This document shows, one piece after another, positions 1-9,272 of a stretch of DNA of 64,000 nucleotides. The translations under genes were made by a program, and so were the position numbers. The notes under the pieces are model-generated. The model was not told the DNA's origin. It made no database searches and saw only the letters and a program-made list of their open reading frames with translations. Within the stretch, counting starts at the first letter, position 1, and every line of letters starts with the position of its first letter. The DNA lies in the NCBI RefSeq assembly GCF_038433205.1, contig NZ_JBCDNA010000002.1, forward strand, positions 1 through 64,000. The letters run 5' to 3'. The DNA is from Lutimonas vermicola. GTDB taxonomy: Bacteria > Bacteroidota > Bacteroidia > Flavobacteriales > Flavobacteriaceae.

Positions 1-104
1 AATTTTACTCTCTTTGTTACGCTGTCAATCTTCAATATTTTCAATGAACTTCTCTTAATCCTTTTCTCGCTCTTCTCCCTCCGCATATTGCTACCCTCTA
101 AAAG
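1..104 (-). promoter_or_regulatory. Probable leader of an rRNA operon lying left of the window
   Basis: Read on the minus strand, this stretch is purine-rich, non-coding and contains GAAGTTCATTGAAAATATTG followed by ATTGACAGCG, which resembles the leader between the promoters and the 16S gene in flavobacterial rRNA operons. It lies directly downstream of three strong promoter matches. No rRNA sequence is inside the window, so the identity is inferred from the leader-like sequence and promoter stacking. An alternative is the leader of another highly expressed RNA. Confidence 0.5.
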
Positions 105-110
105 CGGGTG

Positions 111-142
111 CAAAACTAAAACCATTTTTCCTAATCACCAAA
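111..142 (-). promoter_or_regulatory. Promoter P3 (TTTG-N20-TAGTTTTG)
   Basis: On the minus strand a -33 TTTG (139-142) and a -7 TAGTTTTG (111-118) are separated by exactly 20 nt, matching the Bacteroidota primary sigma consensus. It is followed by CACCCGC. The spacer resembles that of P2 (both contain TGATTAG), which suggests promoter duplication. It fires leftward out of the window. Confidence 0.7.
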
Positions 143-237
143 TAATTTTTAGAAAAAATTTATCTAATTTATTTAAAATGATTTTGCCGCAAGAATCCTG
201 ACCAATTCCAAAAACCAGTCATAAAAAAAAGGGATTG

Positions 238-269
238 CAAATTTATGACCCTTTTCTCTAATCAGCAAA
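238..269 (-). promoter_or_regulatory. Promoter P2 (TTTG-N20-TAAATTTG)
   Basis: The minus strand carries -33 TTTG (266-269) and -7 TAAATTTG (238-245) with a 20-nt spacer. The initial transcribed region begins CAATCCC followed by a T-run, parallel to P1 and P3. It is the second of three tandem leftward promoters. Confidence 0.7.
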
Positions 270-344
270 TAAAATCACAACTTTATTTACTGTTCTATAC
301 TAACAATTTCTCTGTAATGAACGAACCCATAAAAAACGGGACTG

Positions 345-375
345 CAAATGTAAAACAAATCTCAATAATACAAAA
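345..375 (-). promoter_or_regulatory. Promoter P1 (TTG-N18-TACATTTG)
   Basis: The minus strand has TTG (371-373) then TACATTTG (345-352), an 18-nt spacer, followed by CAGTCCCG and a T-run. It is the outermost of three tandem promoters pointing left, 107 nt from P2. The gene immediately behind it (RmlD-like, minus strand, stop at 418) could also read through. Confidence 0.6.
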
Positions 376-417
376 TAAAAAGAGGCTCAAACTTATTAAC
401 AATCGCAAGTTTTTTTT

Positions 418-1344
418 TTACTCTTTCCTACCTGAATAGGTACTGAGCTGATCTTTAAAAACTTGAAGCCGGTCAACAAATGAATAGGAAGGTAAATTAA
501 TTTCGCTGATAGACTTATTAAGATCAAAACCTGTACTCAATGGCCTGTCTGCAGGTAAACTCAAGGCATTTGTTTGCACCGGATGGATTAGTTTTTTATC
601 CAAACCAAAGGCATCAGCCACTGCTAAAGCTATCTCATAGATACTCATCAATTGATTACTTGAGATATTAAAAACACCTTTAGCACGTTTTTGAACGGCA
701 AGCCAGCAAGCTTCAGCAAGATCTTCTGCATAAGTGGGCATTCTTAACTGATCGGTGACCACCCTGATCTCCTTGTTGTTTTCCAATGAATTCTTTACCC
801 ATAACACGATATTACTTCTGTCATTTCCATCAACGAGTCCGTATACCAAAATCGTGCGGAGAATTGCATGATTCACTTTTGACTTTTTAATCATCTCTTC
901 AGACTTCAATTTTGAAAGTCCGTAATGATTTACCGGATGAGCGGGATCATCCTCCTTATAGACATCACCTTTTTTACCGTCAAAAATAAAATCAGTCGAA
1001 AGGTGTACAAGATAAACCCCATTAGGTTCACAATATTCCAATAAATACTCCACCACTTTTATATTCATGAGGTCGCATTCTTTTTGATGTTGTTCGCAGT
1101 GATCCACATTGGTCATGGCTGCTGTATGAATTATAATATCAGGAGCAATCGCTTCGAGGCATTGCAAAAGTGCAGATCTATCCAGGAGATCAACATTATA
1201 ATAGGTGTATCCCTCCTGATTGTGAAGCCTGTTTTCTCCCCTCGACAAGGCATGGATCTCATAACCCTTCTTAGTCAAAAACAATTTCACCAATTTTTGC
1301 CCGAGCAAGCCATTACTTCCGGTTATCAATACTTTCTTCAACAC
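418..1344 (-). CDS. RmlD-like NAD(P)-dependent sugar nucleotide reductase
   Basis: This 308-residue protein belongs to the extended SDR superfamily, RmlD_sub_bind type (dTDP-4-dehydrorhamnose reductase-like). The N-terminal Rossmann motif is TGSNGLLGQKL (residues 8-18), the catalytic pair appears in YGLSKLKSE, and a HTAAMTNVD segment is typical of RmlD. Length fits the family. It likely reduces a nucleotide-activated keto sugar or acts on a related cofactor. No other rhamnose genes (rmlA/B/C) lie nearby, so the substrate is not fixed. It is last in a three-gene minus-strand set, 12 nt after the channel gene. Confidence 0.8.
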   Translation of the reverse strand: MLKKVLITGSNGLLGQKLVKLFLTKKGYEIHALSRGENRLHNQEGYTYYNVDLLDRSALLQCLEAIAPDIIIHTAAMTNVDHCEQHQKECDLMNIKVVEYLLEYCEPNGVYLVHLSTDFIFDGKKGDVYKEDDPAHPVNHYGLSKLKSEEMIKKSKVNHAILRTILVYGLVDGNDRSNIVLWVKNSLENNKEIRVVTDQLRMPTYAEDLAEACWLAVQKRAKGVFNISSNQLMSIYEIALAVADAFGLDKKLIHPVQTNALSLPADRPLSTGFDLNKSISEINLPSYSFVDRLQVFKDQLSTYSGRKE

Positions 1345-1356
1345 TATGGGATTTAT

Positions 1357-2370
1357 TTAGAATAATTTATTCAGCTTACGGATCTCTGCCGGGCGACCAA
1401 TGACAATAAGCTTGGATTTAGGCACCAGTTTAGTAGAAGCATCGGGGTTAATGATATATTCCTTATCCGGCGTTTTAAATCCGATCACGGTACAGCCTGT
1501 TCTCTTTCTCAGATCAAGGTCAAAAATTGATTTATTTGTGTATTCTTCAGGGAGGTCCTCAATAATCAATTCTTCAATATTTGAAGAGCTTTCTCCTTCT
1601 ATAGACAGCCGGTCAATAAATTCCATAATGTCTGGGGTAGTAACCAACGATGCCATATGTGCTCCCCCCAGTTTATCAGGCATGATTACATTATCAGCTC
1701 CTGCTATCTTCAACTTTTTATACGAAGTGTCTATCGAAGCCCTGCTGACAATTGTACATTCGCTGTTCAATTGCCTGGCCGAAAGAACCACGTACAGATT
1801 ATCGGCATCAGAAGGAAGCGTGGTAATCAAGCTAGTGGCCCTTTCTATCCCCGCAGCGAGTAATGCTTCATCGCTTGTTGCATCTCCTTTTATATATAAC
1901 ATTGTTCCGTCTGCTTCGATTTCTTCAATCAATTCCGGATCATTCTCTACGATCACACAGCCTTTTTTATAACTCTTTAGTCTTGCCATCGCCTGTTTGC
2001 CGTTTCGCCCGAATCCACAAACAATTGTATGTTTCTGTAAACTTTGAATTTTCTTTTGCACCTGCTTAAATTTAAGTTCCTCTATGAATTTATTATTTGC
2101 AATATAATCTGTAATCACCGAAATGATATATCCAAAAATAGTAATACTCGTTATGATCAGTAAAATTGTAAAGATTTTAGCATCTGAATCCAATGGCTGC
2201 ACCTCCTTAAATCCAACCGTCGAGATCGTTATAACGGTCATATATAAAGCGTTTATCCATCCATAATCTGCAATAAAAACAAAACCAATTGTTCCAATCA
2301 AAATAATTAGGAACAACATGCTTAAAGCGATGTAGAATCTTGATTTTATGAATACACTTTTAAAGGCCAA
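1357..2370 (-). CDS. Potassium channel with RCK (TrkA-N and TrkA-C) domains
   Basis: The 337-residue protein has two transmembrane helices (about 13-35 and 65-88) flanking a pore loop, then a cytosolic RCK module: TrkA-N Rossmann fold (VCGFGRNGKQA near residue 117) and a TrkA-C domain at the end. The architecture is that of MthK/Kch-like gated K+ channels. The filter region reads STVGFKE (50-56), where canonical filters read TVGYGD or TVGFGE, so the last filter glycine is replaced by lysine. It lies between the PspC-like and RmlD-like genes with short spacings, probably one operon. Confidence 0.85.
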   Translation of the reverse strand: MAFKSVFIKSRFYIALSMLFLIILIGTIGFVFIADYGWINALYMTVITISTVGFKEVQPLDSDAKIFTILLIITSITIFGYIISVITDYIANNKFIEELKFKQVQKKIQSLQKHTIVCGFGRNGKQAMARLKSYKKGCVIVENDPELIEEIEADGTMLYIKGDATSDEALLAAGIERATSLITTLPSDADNLYVVLSARQLNSECTIVSRASIDTSYKKLKIAGADNVIMPDKLGGAHMASLVTTPDIMEFIDRLSIEGESSSNIEELIIEDLPEEYTNKSIFDLDLRKRTGCTVIGFKTPDKEYIINPDASTKLVPKSKLIVIGRPAEIRKLNKLF

Positions 2371-2388
2371 TGATCAAAATTTTAAGGG

Positions 2389-2616
2389 TTACAGGTCAAA
2401 AACAGAAGTTCGCTTGGTATAGATCATATCCTTAAGTTTTAATAAAAAAGCCAAGGTAAGGTAAATCCCAAATGATAATCCCACTGTTACAAACGAGATA
2501 TAAATAAAAAACAAGCGAACGTTGGAAGCGCGGATTCCCAACCTATCTGCAAACCTTGCAGAAACATCAAATCCTCTGATCTCAAAAAAATGGCGTATGG
2601 AATGTATAAAGTTCAA
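2389..2616 (-). CDS. PspC-domain small membrane protein
   Basis: The conserved part (75 residues) contains a PspC-type sequence with a DVSARFADRLGIRASNVRLF segment, one long hydrophobic helix (FFIYISFVTVGLSFGIYLTL) and the C-terminus YTKRTSVFDL. I chose the TTG at 2616 because conservation with PspC-type proteins seems to begin at NFIHSIRHFFE. The open frame continues to an ATG at 2685, but those extra 23 residues look non-conserved and run into the divergent uvrA promoter region. The role is probably envelope-stress related membrane maintenance, by analogy only. Confidence 0.75.
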   Translation of the reverse strand: MNFIHSIRHFFEIRGFDVSARFADRLGIRASNVRLFFIYISFVTVGLSFGIYLTLAFLLKLKDMIYTKRTSVFDL

Positions 2617-2716
2617 GCTTAATTTTTTATTGCAATTTATAAAAATAAAATTTACGATACATGTATAATTTAAAACTGCTTTCAATTAAGTAAATTTGCT
2701 CTTTTTTCAACAATCT

Positions 2717-5557
2717 ATGAGTTTAAAACAGGATTATATCGAAGTACTCGGTGCCAGGGTTCACAATCTAAAGAACATTGACGTCAGGATCCCCAGAGAA
2801 AAACTGGTCGTCATCACTGGTCTCAGCGGCAGCGGAAAATCATCGCTTGCTTTTGATACAATCTATGCCGAGGGCCAAAGAAGGTATATAGAAACTTTTT
2901 CTGCTTATGCAAGACAATTTTTAGGAGGGCTTGAGCGGCCGGATGTTGATAAAATAGAGGGCCTTTCACCGGTCATTGCTATTGAGCAAAAAACAACTAG
3001 TAAGAGCCCAAGGTCAACTGTAGGTACCATAACAGAGGTATATGACTTTCTAAGGCTGCTTTACGCCAGGGTAGGAATTGCTTATTCATACAATACTGAC
3101 GAAAAAATGGTGAGCTATAGTGATGAGGAAATACATGAGCTTATAATGACAGACTTCCAGGATGAAAAAACAGTGGTACTGGCGCCTGTGATCAAGTCAA
3201 GAAAGGGTCATTATCGCGAACTTTTTCAGCAGATTTCCAAACAAGGCTTTGTCAGGGTCCGCATTGATGGTGAAATTCAAGAGATCAAAAGAGGGATGAA
3301 GCTCGATCGATACAAAACACATGACATAGAGATCGTCATTGACCGCCTTTTGATCAATAAGGCATCTGAAAAAAGACTAATGGAGAGCATCCGCACAGCC
3401 ATGTATCACGGTGACGAAACTCTTATGGTTGTGATCCACACCCCAGAGGGAACAGCCTCTCAACCCAGATATTTTAGCAGGAATCTTATGTGTCCCAGCA
3501 CAGGTATCTCCTACCCTAAACCAGAACCCAATTCGTTTTCTTTCAATTCACCTAAAGGAGCCTGTGAGAATTGCAACGGACTGGGAAAGGTTCATGAGAT
3601 CAATCTTGACAAGATCATCCCCAACAAACAATTGTCGATCAAAAATGGTGGTCTTGCCCCATTGGGAGAAGAAAAAAAATCATGGATTTTTAAACAGCTG
3701 GGCCATATTGCAGATAAATTTGGCTTTAGCCTTTCTGATCCAATAAGCAAAATTCCCAAAGAAGCCATGGAATTGATACTCCAAGGTGGCAAAGATAAAC
3801 TTGAAATTAATTCAAAAGAACTTGGCGTATCGAGAAAATATGAAATTGATTTTGAAGGTATCAGTAATTTTATCCTCAACCAATACAACGACAGTCAATC
3901 AAATTCCATCAAACGCTGGGCAAAGGGGTTTATGGACAAAGTTAATTGCGGGGTCTGTAATGGTGAACGGTTAAAAAAGGAGGCACTTTATTTTAAGATC
4001 GATGGGGCCTCAATAGCAGATCTGTCTAATTTGGATATTGATCATTTGGCTCTGTGGTTTAATCAATTGGAGCCCAAACTTACTGAAAAACAACTTATTA
4101 TAGGTTCAGAAATTATAAAGGAGCTTAGAACCAGAATTCGGTTTTTAATGGATGTCGGGCTCAATTATCTTGCGCTCAGCAGAGGATCCAAGACCCTTTC
4201 GGGAGGAGAGGCACAGAGAATTCGTCTGGCTACGCAGATAGGTTCGCAACTTGTAGGGGTTTTGTACATTCTTGATGAGCCAAGTATCGGGTTGCATCAA
4301 AGGGATAATGTCAAACTGATAGAATCGCTTAAAAAACTTCGTGATCTGGGCAATTCTGTGTTGGTTGTTGAACATGACAAGGATATGATGATTGCGTCTG
4401 ATTACGTGATTGACATAGGTCCTGATGCGGGTAAACACGGAGGTGAAATCATCAGTATCGGCACGCCTGAAGAATTGCTTAGCAGCAAAACCCTGACTGC
4501 TGATTACCTCAACGGGACAAGGACTTTTGAAATCCCAAAAAACAGAAGAACAGGTAATGGAAAAGAAATCATACTCAAGGGTGCCAAAGGCAATAACCTG
4601 AAAAACGTTACGCTAAAGGTTCCTTTAGGCAAATTAATAGGTGTAACAGGAGTTTCAGGAAGTGGCAAGTCATCACTGATCAACGAAACCCTCTATCCAA
4701 TATTAAACAGGCATATTTACAAAGCTGTTAAAGAGCCACTCCCCTACACCTCGATAAGTGGATTAGAACATATTGACAAAATCATTGATGTTAATCAAAC
4801 AGCCATTGGAAGAACCCCAAGATCGAACCCAGCCACTTATACAGGTGTTTTTGGAGAGATCAGAAGCCTGTTTGCAAAGACCCCGGAAGCGCTGATCAGA
4901 GGCTACAAACCCGGAAGGTTCTCTTTTAATGTTAAGGACGGACGCTGTGAAACTTGTAAAGGTGGTGGCGTGAGAGTTATTGAAATGAACTTTTTACCAG
5001 ATGTAGAAGTTGAATGTGAAACCTGCCAGGGGAAGAGATTTACCAGAGAGACCCTGGAGATTCGGTATAAGGGAAAATCCATTTCGGATGTATTGAATAT
5101 GACCATTGAAGAAGCTGTTCGTTTTTTTGAACATATCCCGAAAATATACCTCAAGCTTAAGACCATAGAAGACGTTGGCTTGGGTTATATCACTCTTGGG
5201 CAACAATCCACCACACTTTCAGGAGGTGAAGCACAGCGAATAAAACTTGCGGCTGAATTATCAAAACGCGACACGGGAAATACTTTTTATATACTGGATG
5301 AACCTACGACAGGCCTGCATTTCGAAGATATTAGCATTTTAATGAAAGTCCTTAACAAACTGGTTGAGAAGGGTAATACAGTCCTGATTATTGAGCATAA
5401 CCTGGATGTAATCAAATTATGTGACCACCTTATAGATATTGGAAAAGAAGGGGGAATGAAAGGAGGAAAAATTCTTTGTTCCGGAACGCCCGAAGAGATA
5501 TGTACCCACAAACAAAGTTATACGGCAAGGTTCTTAAAAAAAGAGCTAAATTTATAA
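2717..5557 (+). CDS. uvrA: Excinuclease ABC subunit A
   Basis: UvrA (946 residues from this start) is the DNA-damage sensor ATPase of UvrABC nucleotide excision repair. It has two ABC ATPase modules: Walker A GLSGSGKSS near residue 35 and GVSGSGKSS in the second half, with ABC signatures LSGGEAQRIRLA and LSGGEAQRIKLA. Zinc-binding CxxC pairs are present (CENCNGLG, CGVCNGER, CETCKGGG, CETCQGKR). The ATG at 2717 gives the usual MSLKQDYIEV start; an earlier in-frame ATG at 2696 adds seven unlikely residues. A TAAATTTG -7 element lies at 2691-2698, without a good -33 box. Confidence 0.97.
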   Translation: MSLKQDYIEVLGARVHNLKNIDVRIPREKLVVITGLSGSGKSSLAFDTIYAEGQRRYIETFSAYARQFLGGLERPDVDKIEGLSPVIAIEQKTTSKSPRSTVGTITEVYDFLRLLYARVGIAYSYNTDEKMVSYSDEEIHELIMTDFQDEKTVVLAPVIKSRKGHYRELFQQISKQGFVRVRIDGEIQEIKRGMKLDRYKTHDIEIVIDRLLINKASEKRLMESIRTAMYHGDETLMVVIHTPEGTASQPRYFSRNLMCPSTGISYPKPEPNSFSFNSPKGACENCNGLGKVHEINLDKIIPNKQLSIKNGGLAPLGEEKKSWIFKQLGHIADKFGFSLSDPISKIPKEAMELILQGGKDKLEINSKELGVSRKYEIDFEGISNFILNQYNDSQSNSIKRWAKGFMDKVNCGVCNGERLKKEALYFKIDGASIADLSNLDIDHLALWFNQLEPKLTEKQLIIGSEIIKELRTRIRFLMDVGLNYLALSRGSKTLSGGEAQRIRLATQIGSQLVGVLYILDEPSIGLHQRDNVKLIESLKKLRDLGNSVLVVEHDKDMMIASDYVIDIGPDAGKHGGEIISIGTPEELLSSKTLTADYLNGTRTFEIPKNRRTGNGKEIILKGAKGNNLKNVTLKVPLGKLIGVTGVSGSGKSSLINETLYPILNRHIYKAVKEPLPYTSISGLEHIDKIIDVNQTAIGRTPRSNPATYTGVFGEIRSLFAKTPEALIRGYKPGRFSFNVKDGRCETCKGGGVRVIEMNFLPDVEVECETCQGKRFTRETLEIRYKGKSISDVLNMTIEEAVRFFEHIPKIYLKLKTIEDVGLGYITLGQQSTTLSGGEAQRIKLAAELSKRDTGNTFYILDEPTTGLHFEDISILMKVLNKLVEKGNTVLIIEHNLDVIKLCDHLIDIGKEGGMKGGKILCSGTPEEICTHKQSYTARFLKKELNL

Positions 5558-5594
5558 TTTTTAAATAGAAAAATACCGAATAAAAAATTGAACT

Positions 5595-6308
5595 ATGACT
5601 CCAAATGAGGATAAAAGAATAAGGGAAACATTAAAACAGAAAACCTGGAATGAAATAAAAACAAATGATTCATGGGCCATTTTCAAGGTTATGAGTGAAT
5701 TTGTTGATGGATATGAAAAGTTAAGTAGGATTGGCCCCTGTGTAAGTGTGTTTGGATCAGCAAGAACAAAGCCCGGTGAAACCTATTATGAACTCGCCGA
5801 AAACATAGCATTCCAGCTTACCCAAAATGGTTATGGGGTGATCACCGGTGGTGGTCCCGGAATCATGGAAGCGGGTAATAAAGGAGCTCACAGAGGTGGT
5901 GGTGTTTCTGTAGGATTAAATATTGAATTACCTTTTGAACAAAAAGACAATCCCTTTATAGATCGTGGAAAAAACCTTGAATTCGACTACTTTTTTGTAA
6001 GAAAAGTAATGTTTGTTAAATATGCTCAGGGATTTGTGGCTATGCCGGGAGGTTTTGGCACTCTTGACGAATTGTTTGAAGCCATTACCCTCATTCAGAC
6101 AAAAAAAATTGCCAAATTCCCAATTATACTGGTCGGAACTTCGTTTTGGAATGGGTTGTTGGATTGGATTATTGAGACTATGCTAAAAAAACAAGGGAAT
6201 ATAAGTGATGTTGATCTAGAGCTTTTTAAGATAGTGGATACAGCTGATGAAGTTGTTGATATTATTAATAATTTCTATAAAAAGCATCTGTTAAGCCCGA
6301 ATTTTTAA
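5595..6308 (+). CDS. LOG-family (TIGR00730) Rossmann protein, putative nucleoside 5'-monophosphate phosphoribohydrolase
   Basis: The 237-residue protein carries the two family hallmarks GGGPGIMEAGNKGA and PGGFGTLDELFE (PGGxGTxxE). Family members cleave the N-glycosidic bond of (cytokinin) nucleoside monophosphates and are often misannotated as lysine decarboxylases. It starts 38 nt after uvrA and may share its transcript. The substrate in this organism is unknown. Confidence 0.88.
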   Translation: MTPNEDKRIRETLKQKTWNEIKTNDSWAIFKVMSEFVDGYEKLSRIGPCVSVFGSARTKPGETYYELAENIAFQLTQNGYGVITGGGPGIMEAGNKGAHRGGGVSVGLNIELPFEQKDNPFIDRGKNLEFDYFFVRKVMFVKYAQGFVAMPGGFGTLDELFEAITLIQTKKIAKFPIILVGTSFWNGLLDWIIETMLKKQGNISDVDLELFKIVDTADEVVDIINNFYKKHLLSPNF

Positions 6309-6341
6309 CAATTATTATTATCCACCAACACTTCTGAAAAT

Positions 6342-9152
6342 TTGGGAATTAAAAGGTTCATACTGTACATTATATTAGGCTTGCCTTTATTTTTGCATGC
6401 TCAAAAAAATCAAATCTCCATAAAGGCGATGCTTCTTAATAATCACAAGATCCTTATTGACCAGGAAATCATCTATTACAATCCTTCTGATAAACCCATG
6501 GATACGATATACCTGTTAAACTGGGCCAATGGATACAGAGACAAAAAAACACCCCTTACCAAAAGATTGATCGAAGACTACGACAAAAGCCTCTATTTTG
6601 CCCGTATAGACGACAGGGGGTATTCAAGCATTCGGTTTTTACAATGTAACGGATCCTATACGAAATACAATGAGCATAAAGACGCCGCAGATATTATACG
6701 CGTGATATTACCTGCTACCTTGCCACCAAAAGAATCGGTAAAAATCAATGTTGAATATGAAGTAAAGCTTCCCAAAGACAAATACACCCGTTATGGGCAT
6801 GGTGAACTCAGCTACAACCTCAGGTACTGGCATTTGACTCCCGCGGTATACGATAATACCAAGTGGCACTTGTTCAGTAATTTGAATATGGATGATTACT
6901 ATATGCAGCCCGCAGATTTCAAGATAGATTTTGCAGTACCGCTGGGTTATACACTTCATTCTGAACTCGATCAGGAAGTGGCGATTAAAAAAGATCACGT
7001 GCTGTATTCTTTAAAAGGTAAAGATCGGTTGGATATCCAACTCAACATACTGCTGAACAATGACTTTTCCATTTACGATACCCAGGACCTCAAGATTGTT
7101 ACGGATATCAAAAGTAAAAACCTTACTGAGAATATCAAGGTAGATGTACTCCAAAGACAAATAGATTTCATCAAGGAGTATCTTGGCAACTACCCGCATC
7201 AAAAAATGCTGGTCAATTTGGCTTCGTATCAGAAAAGGCCGGTCTATGGATTTAATCAATTGCCAAAATCGCTGAATCCATTTTCGGATATTTTCGAATG
7301 GGATATCAAATTGTTCAAAACCATCACTGATCGCTATATAGAAAATACCATCCTGACAAATACCAGGGAAGATGCCTGGCTCGCTGATGGTATACAGATC
7401 TATTTGATGATCGAATATGTTAAGAATTATTATCCCGAGGTTAAGGCTATCGGTAATATTTCTAAAAAATGGGGTATTCGCCAATACAATATAGCCAAAT
7501 TGGACTTTAACGGTAAGTATCCTTTTGTATATCAATTCTCAACACGTAAAGAATTGGATCAGTCCCTGAGCACTCGTGCCGATTCACTCTCAAATTTCAA
7601 TCTAAAACTTGTAAATCGTTATAAATCAGGACTCGGTCTTAGATACCTTAATGAATATCTGAACAACGATATCGTAAAAAAGAGCCTTAAGGAATTTTAT
7701 CAGGAGCATAACTTGAAACTTTCTAAAACAGTATCCTTTAATGAGATTCTTACATCAAAAACTGACAAAGACCTGAGCTGGTATTTTGGGAACTATCTCA
7801 AAACGGACAACAAAATCAATTATACAATAGAAAGTATCAGGAAGGAGTCTGATTCAGTAGAAGTAACGATAAAGAATAAAAGTAACTTTCCGGCGCCCAT
7901 TACACTTTATGGGGTCAACAAAAAGGAGATCAAATATAAACAATGGATAGACCCGATTGACGTAGAAAAAAAGGTCAAAGTTCCTGTAAAGGATATTGAT
8001 CGCCTGAGCTTGAATTATGAATATTTGTATCCGGAGGCCAATTTGAGAGACAACTGGAAAAAGCTTAACAGAAAATTATTGAACAGGCCTTTAAAAGTTA
8101 CGTTTTTTAGAGACATTGAAGATCCATACTATAACCAGGTGTTCTACAAACCTATCATAGATTATAATTTCTACGATGGGTTTTTACTCGGGCCCAATAT
8201 ATACAACCAGGCTTTATTCAAAAAGAAATGGTTGTTCTCGGCAACTCCTGTTTACGGTTTTAAAAGCAATACAATTACAGGGAATTTTGCCTTTGCCTAT
8301 GAACACCTGCCTCAGGAAACAGGCGTTTACAGGTACAGGGCAGGGATTTCAGCAAGTCGATCGCATTATGACAATGACCTGGCCTTTAACAAGATTTCGC
8401 CCTTTTTCCTGATAGATTTTAAAAGAAATACGCTTCGTGACGTTGGCGGAAAAAGCTTATTGACCCGTTATGTTATGGTAGACAAAGAGCTGCCTCTTGA
8501 AGCCGAAATTCCAGAATCCTACAAGTACAACATATTCAATATTCGCTATGGGTATGCACAACCAAATATCATTAATGACTTGAGGTATTTTGCTGATTTT
8601 CAATACAATGATAATTTTAGCAAGGCCTCTATTGATGTCAGATATCGAAAACTAACAAACATCAACCGTTACCTGGATTTCAGGATGTTCTTTGGTGCAT
8701 TTCTATTTAATGATACCGAAAGTAATTTCTTTAGCTACTCAAGCGACAGGCCCAGCGATTATCTCTTTGACCTGAATTACCTGGGGCGATCTGAAGATTC
8801 AGGCTTTTTAAGTCAGCAAGTAATCATTACCGAAGGAGGCTTCAAAAGTATTTTCGAAGATTCTTATGCCAATGAGTGGATTCTTTCCTCCAATGCCAGC
8901 ATTGGCGTCTGGCGGTTTATTGAACTATATGCAGATGCAGGGTTCCTTAAAAACCGTAATGAGAATGCCAGATTTAAGTACGATACAGGTGTAAGGCTTA
9001 ATTTTATTCACAATTTCCTTGAAGTGTATTTCCCCCTTCAATCGAGCAATGGTTTTGAACCGGAATTTTCTGATTATGCCTCCAGGATAAGATTTGTGCT
9101 CACTATAGATATTGAACGGGTTTACAACTTTGTAAAACGAGGGTTTTATTGA
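6342..9152 (+). CDS. M1-peptidase-like domain fused to an outer-membrane beta-barrel, zinc motif missing
   Basis: The start is a TTG giving a signal peptide (KRFILYIILGLPLFLHAQ). Residues about 20-500 follow the M1 aminopeptidase/gluzincin plan, including EDAWLADGIQIYLMIEYV, the counterpart of the WLNEGFA-type segment that follows HExxH in active enzymes. The expected HExxH about 18 residues upstream is absent (LFKTITDRYIEN occupies the place), so zinc catalysis is unlikely. Residues about 580-936 are rich in alternating aromatic strands and end in an aromatic residue (VKRGFY), as outer-membrane barrels do. It is probably a surface or periplasmic scaffold anchored in the outer membrane; function is unknown. 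Confidence 0.7.
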   Translation: MGIKRFILYIILGLPLFLHAQKNQISIKAMLLNNHKILIDQEIIYYNPSDKPMDTIYLLNWANGYRDKKTPLTKRLIEDYDKSLYFARIDDRGYSSIRFLQCNGSYTKYNEHKDAADIIRVILPATLPPKESVKINVEYEVKLPKDKYTRYGHGELSYNLRYWHLTPAVYDNTKWHLFSNLNMDDYYMQPADFKIDFAVPLGYTLHSELDQEVAIKKDHVLYSLKGKDRLDIQLNILLNNDFSIYDTQDLKIVTDIKSKNLTENIKVDVLQRQIDFIKEYLGNYPHQKMLVNLASYQKRPVYGFNQLPKSLNPFSDIFEWDIKLFKTITDRYIENTILTNTREDAWLADGIQIYLMIEYVKNYYPEVKAIGNISKKWGIRQYNIAKLDFNGKYPFVYQFSTRKELDQSLSTRADSLSNFNLKLVNRYKSGLGLRYLNEYLNNDIVKKSLKEFYQEHNLKLSKTVSFNEILTSKTDKDLSWYFGNYLKTDNKINYTIESIRKESDSVEVTIKNKSNFPAPITLYGVNKKEIKYKQWIDPIDVEKKVKVPVKDIDRLSLNYEYLYPEANLRDNWKKLNRKLLNRPLKVTFFRDIEDPYYNQVFYKPIIDYNFYDGFLLGPNIYNQALFKKKWLFSATPVYGFKSNTITGNFAFAYEHLPQETGVYRYRAGISASRSHYDNDLAFNKISPFFLIDFKRNTLRDVGGKSLLTRYVMVDKELPLEAEIPESYKYNIFNIRYGYAQPNIINDLRYFADFQYNDNFSKASIDVRYRKLTNINRYLDFRMFFGAFLFNDTESNFFSYSSDRPSDYLFDLNYLGRSEDSGFLSQQVIITEGGFKSIFEDSYANEWILSSNASIGVWRFIELYADAGFLKNRNENARFKYDTGVRLNFIHNFLEVYFPLQSSNGFEPEFSDYASRIRFVLTIDIERVYNFVKRGFY

Positions 9153-9272
9153 TTTTCAAATTTTATTTTCAAAAACTAAAATTCTATTTTTATCTCGTTT
9201 TCAGGAAGTTAAGTCAGGCCGGAATTTGCCCTTATTTTCATATATTTGCATAACTCCTAAACACTTATATAC

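Noticed and set aside
245..439. 64-codon plus-strand frame near the left end
   Set aside because: It covers three promoter matches on the other strand, is rich in Asn/Lys/Phe as random AT-rich sequence is, and has no recognisable domain.
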